A stretch of DNA of 64,000 nucleotides from Parapedobacter composti (GTDB lineage: Bacteria > Bacteroidota > Bacteroidia > Sphingobacteriales > Sphingobacteriaceae): assembly GCF_900112315.1 (NCBI RefSeq), contig NZ_FOLL01000001.1, positions 620,001 to 684,000 on the forward strand, given 5' to 3'. Positions 62,131 to 64,000 of this stretch are shown piece after piece. Position numbers and translations under genes: made by a program. Position 1 is the stretch's first letter. Each line of letters opens with the position of its first letter. Below the pieces are notes generated by a model. It was not told where the DNA came from. It did not search any database and saw nothing but the letters and a program-made list of their open reading frames with translations.

Positions 62131-62505
62131 TTAATGGCTGCCTTTCGTGCCCGCCCCGATTTTTTCCTCTAGCGCCCTGATGTATTTTTCCTGAACTTTA
62201 ACCAGCTTCTGCAGCGACTCCAGGGTCAGTTCCTCATTCGGCTCTGCACGATGATATCTTTCATTTCCCGGATCGGCCGCGCCCATAGGAGAAAGCGGCA
62301 TTGCCTCAAGATCTCTTTCTACCAGGTGGTTTAATTCGATGTGAAACAAATTCACGATTTTGACCAGCACTTCCAACTTCGGGATAGACCCCCGTTCATA
62401 GGAAGCCACATTATCACGGGTCACATTCAACTGCCTGGCCAATTCAGCTTGGCCCCATTTCCGCTCCTCCCGAAGGAACTTTATATTTTTAGAAAAATAG
62501 TTCAT
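62131..62505 (-). CDS. XRE-family regulator with C-terminal coiled coil
   Basis: The 124-residue protein has an N-terminal XRE helix-turn-helix (residues 3-60: NIKFLREERKWGQAELARQLNVTRDNVASYERGSIPKLEVL). A linker and a C-terminal coiled coil follow (LTLESLQKLVKVQEKYIRALEEKIG), likely for dimerisation. It is divergent from the HTH-sigma-Cas12f-like operon, and its ATG lies at the edge of an operator-rich 81-base interval, so it probably controls both directions. Confidence 0.9.
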   Translation of the reverse strand: MNYFSKNIKFLREERKWGQAELARQLNVTRDNVASYERGSIPKLEVLVKIVNLFHIELNHLVERDLEAMPLSPMGAADPGNERYHRAEPNEELTLESLQKLVKVQEKYIRALEEKIGAGTKGSH

Positions 62506-62579
62506 TGTGAAAATAAATCACAAATTATTTGTAAATATGAAAAATATTCACAAACTTTGCTCATGTATTCACAAAAGTA
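62503..62579. promoter_or_regulatory. Divergent promoter/operator region of the sigma-Cas12f-like operon
   Basis: It holds a 13-base palindrome ACAAAT-t-ATTTGT (62520-62532) and a direct repeat TATTCACAAA (62545-62554 and 62566-62575, 21 bases apart, two helical turns). A reversed half-site TTGTGAA lies at 62505-62511. Plus-strand promoter: TTTG (62528-62531), 20 bases, AAACTTTG (62552-62559, one base from TAnnTTTG). Minus strand: TACTTTTG (62579-62572) for the XRE gene. The repeats straddle both promoters, as expected for autoregulation. Confidence 0.55.
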
Positions 62580-62586
62580 ATAAAAA

Positions 62587-62775
62587 ATGAAGAAAGCGAG
62601 GTATCCCGAGAATTTGCCGCTGAAGCTTGAAATTGTGAAATCCCGGCGCACCATCAAAGAGATTGCCGAGAAAATCGGCGTCAGCAGGGAAGTGCTGACA
62701 AACACCGTGAATGGACACTATAAAGGTGTCGAGGTGATTAAGAAACTGAAGTCTGAACTAAACATCAACGATTGA
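62587..62775 (+). CDS. Small HTH protein at the head of the sigma-Cas12f-like operon
   Basis: The 62-residue protein carries one helix-turn-helix: IVKSRRTIKEIAEKIGVSREVLTNTVNGHYKG (residues 16-47) of the XRE/Cro type, with little else. It overlaps the next gene by 4 bases (TGA in frame with the TTG start region). It could be a Cro-like repressor that counteracts the divergent XRE protein. Confidence 0.72.
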   Translation: MKKARYPENLPLKLEIVKSRRTIKEIAEKIGVSREVLTNTVNGHYKGVEVIKKLKSELNIND

Positions 62776-63611
62776 CGAAAATTTTACGCGCCATGCACGC
62801 ATCGATCTACCGTACCAAGAAAAACGCCGAACGATTTTTCGACGCGCTCAAAGCTGGCGATGAAGCCGGGCTGAATTATTTCTACCGGGCCTATTATAAC
62901 TACTATGCCTGGCGTGCCGAGCGGTTCGTCAAAGACGACGTCATAGCCCATGTTATCGCACAGGAAGCGTTTCTCCGGCTGTGGCTCATGCACGATATCA
63001 TCCGCGACGTACCGCACCTGCACGAATTCCTCGGCAGCCAGCTTCGCGAAGCCGGCATGGCGTATTACCGCAAAACCGCCAACCGCTTCCACCGGAGTAT
63101 GCTGCGGCTGGATGGCATCGAAGATTTTCAGGAGTTCATGCTGGGTTATGAAATAGAGGGAGAAGAGGAGGCAGATGTGGTCTACCTCGAACAGCTGGAA
63201 GCGGAAAAACAGCGGCAACTGGAGCAAATCAATGGGCTGTTGCCCAACCTGACCGCACAGCAGCAGTTGTTTATCCGGCTGTGCCTGCGGTACGGATTCA
63301 ACTACGAGCGCATCGCCTACCATTTGGGTGGCATCTCGGATTACGAAGTGGCCCAGCGTGTGGAGCAGTGCATCGCCAACCTGAAAGCCGCACTGTCTGG
63401 CACGACCAAACTGGACAGCGCCGCCCGCACCAAGCCGCTCGTCGCCGAAGGCATGCTCAGCGATGAGCAGGCGCAGGTACTGGCCATGCGGTATGACCTG
63501 CAATATTCCTTCGAGGAAATCGCCGAGGCGCTGCAACTGGACGACGCCAAGGTGAAATCATTGTTTGTACAGGCACACGCCGCCATTAAGAAGGGGAGAC
63601 AATCGGCCTGA
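62772..63611 (+). CDS. Unusual sigma-factor-like protein with two sigma-4-like segments
   Basis: The product is 279 residues from TTG 62772, or 272 from ATG 62793 (MHASIYRTKKNAERFF). Residues 30-110 resemble sigma-2 (YFYRAYYNYYAWRAE, VIAHVIAQEAFLRLW). Two regions resemble sigma-4 helix-turn-helix: 155-208 (LTAQQQLFIRLCLRYGFNYERIAYHLG) and 228-276 (LSDEQAQVLAMRYDLQYSFEEIAEALQLDDAKVKSL). ECF factors have one sigma-4, so this is unusual. It ends 2 bases before the Cas12f-like gene. Its base composition looks richer in GC than the genes to its left. Confidence 0.75.
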   Translation: MTKILRAMHASIYRTKKNAERFFDALKAGDEAGLNYFYRAYYNYYAWRAERFVKDDVIAHVIAQEAFLRLWLMHDIIRDVPHLHEFLGSQLREAGMAYYRKTANRFHRSMLRLDGIEDFQEFMLGYEIEGEEEADVVYLEQLEAEKQRQLEQINGLLPNLTAQQQLFIRLCLRYGFNYERIAYHLGGISDYEVAQRVEQCIANLKAALSGTTKLDSAARTKPLVAEGMLSDEQAQVLAMRYDLQYSFEEIAEALQLDDAKVKSLFVQAHAAIKKGRQSA

Positions 63612-63613
63612 CC

Positions 63614-64000
63614 ATGGAAAAGAAGACCATCATCCTGACACGGAAAATACAGATATATGTAGACTGCGAAGACAAGGAGCAGAAAGATGCACACTACAAA
63701 CAGCTGTACGAATGGCAGTTTATGGCTTTTCAGGCCGCCAACCTGATTTTCACCCACCTGTATGTACAGGATCGGGTAAAAGACCTGATTTACTTTACCG
63801 ATGAGGTGAAGGTAAAGCTGGCCGACCGCGCCAAGGATGCCGGGGGCGTTTTGAATACCTCGCGGATGAGCACCACCTACCGCGTGCTGTCCGCCAAGCT
63901 ACTGGGCAAGATGCCCTCGGACATCTTTTCCAACCTGAACAATTCGCTTCACAGCGTTTACAGCAGCGAGCGCAGTGCGTACTGGAAAGGGGAGAAGTCG
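63614..64000 (+). CDS. Cas12f/TnpB-like protein, N-terminal part only
   Basis: The 129 codons seen run off the window edge. The opening beta strand TIILTRKIQIYV, a helix with LYEWQFMAFQAANLIFTHL, then MSTTYRVLSAKLLGKMPSDIFSNLNNSLHSVYSSER and a late YWKGEKS are the order and spacing of the WED/REC half of Cas12f- and TnpB-type proteins. The RuvC nuclease motifs would lie beyond position 64000, so it cannot be told whether it cuts DNA or is nuclease-dead. It begins 2 bases after a sigma-like gene. The call rests on pattern recognition, without a search. Confidence 0.5.
   Translation, partial: MEKKTIILTRKIQIYVDCEDKEQKDAHYKQLYEWQFMAFQAANLIFTHLYVQDRVKDLIYFTDEVKVKLADRAKDAGGVLNTSRMSTTYRVLSAKLLGKMPSDIFSNLNNSLHSVYSSERSAYWKGEKS

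Noticed and set aside
1-64000. CRISPR arrays, tRNA or rRNA genes, transposase genes
   Set aside because: I looked for regular spaced repeats, cloverleaf arms and transposase motifs in the gaps and found none. The Cas12f-like gene at the right edge could have an array or guide beyond 64000.

Overview
The window is chromosomal DNA from a member of the Bacteroidota, most likely the Sphingobacteriaceae (Pedobacter/Parapedobacter-like). This is an inference from gene content (split transketolase, BadF-type kinase, Bacteroidota-style ECF sigma/anti-sigma pairs, DUF4142 lipoprotein, macroglobulin/plug surface protein) and from recurring TAnnTTTG promoter elements with weak Shine-Dalgarno sequences. 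Base composition is near 50% GC by eye and looks richer in GC over the last 1.3 kb. No rRNA, tRNA, CRISPR array or complete insertion sequence was seen.

Region 1 (1-26.9 kb) is mostly core: the 3' part of a large surface protein, a YihY-type membrane protein, acyl-CoA ligase, M61 protease, a three-gene RND efflux operon (adaptor, pump, TolC), a sugar kinase, glutathione peroxidase, thymidine kinase, an rRNA methyltransferase, a class III aminotransferase, two ECF sigma/anti-sigma operons, split transketolase, an Nfu protein followed by a lipoprotein esterase, and adenylosuccinate lyase.

Region 2 (26.9-46 kb) is a dense collection of small stress-type genes: an SDR oxidoreductase, two-component proteins, topoisomerase IB, an AI-2E family transporter, an ECF sigma factor, a second YihY protein, a decayed MFS transporter, an MBL hydrolase, a baeRF-type protein, a phospholipase D/cardiolipin synthase, DUF2267, three tandem DUF2383-like paralogues, a PAS/GAF histidine kinase, a DUF892 (YciE) ferritin-like protein, an FRG-domain protein, DUF72 and a LuxR-type response regulator.

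Region 3 (46.4-60.3 kb) holds a heptose-glycan cluster: a GT4-GmhA fusion, GmhB, HldE, two GT9 enzymes, a GT2 enzyme and a NodU-type carbamoyltransferase. Small membrane proteins, MscS, an acidic disordered protein and a DUF4142 lipoprotein follow, and a second GT4 closes it. A short element, CTGTACTrAAA, recurs between genes of regions 2 and 3 and may tie them to one regulator.

Region 4 (60.4-64 kb) has an ECF sigma/anti-sigma pair, an accessory ClpP and, at the right edge, the most unusual locus. An XRE regulator is divergent from a tight operon of a 62-residue HTH protein, an unusual sigma-like protein with two sigma-4-like segments, and the first 129 codons of a protein resembling the N-terminus of Cas12f/TnpB-type RNA-guided proteins. 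The arrangement suggests a sigma factor-associated Cas12f-like module, possibly an RNA-guided transcription system. The part of the gene carrying the RuvC domain and any guide RNA lies beyond the window.
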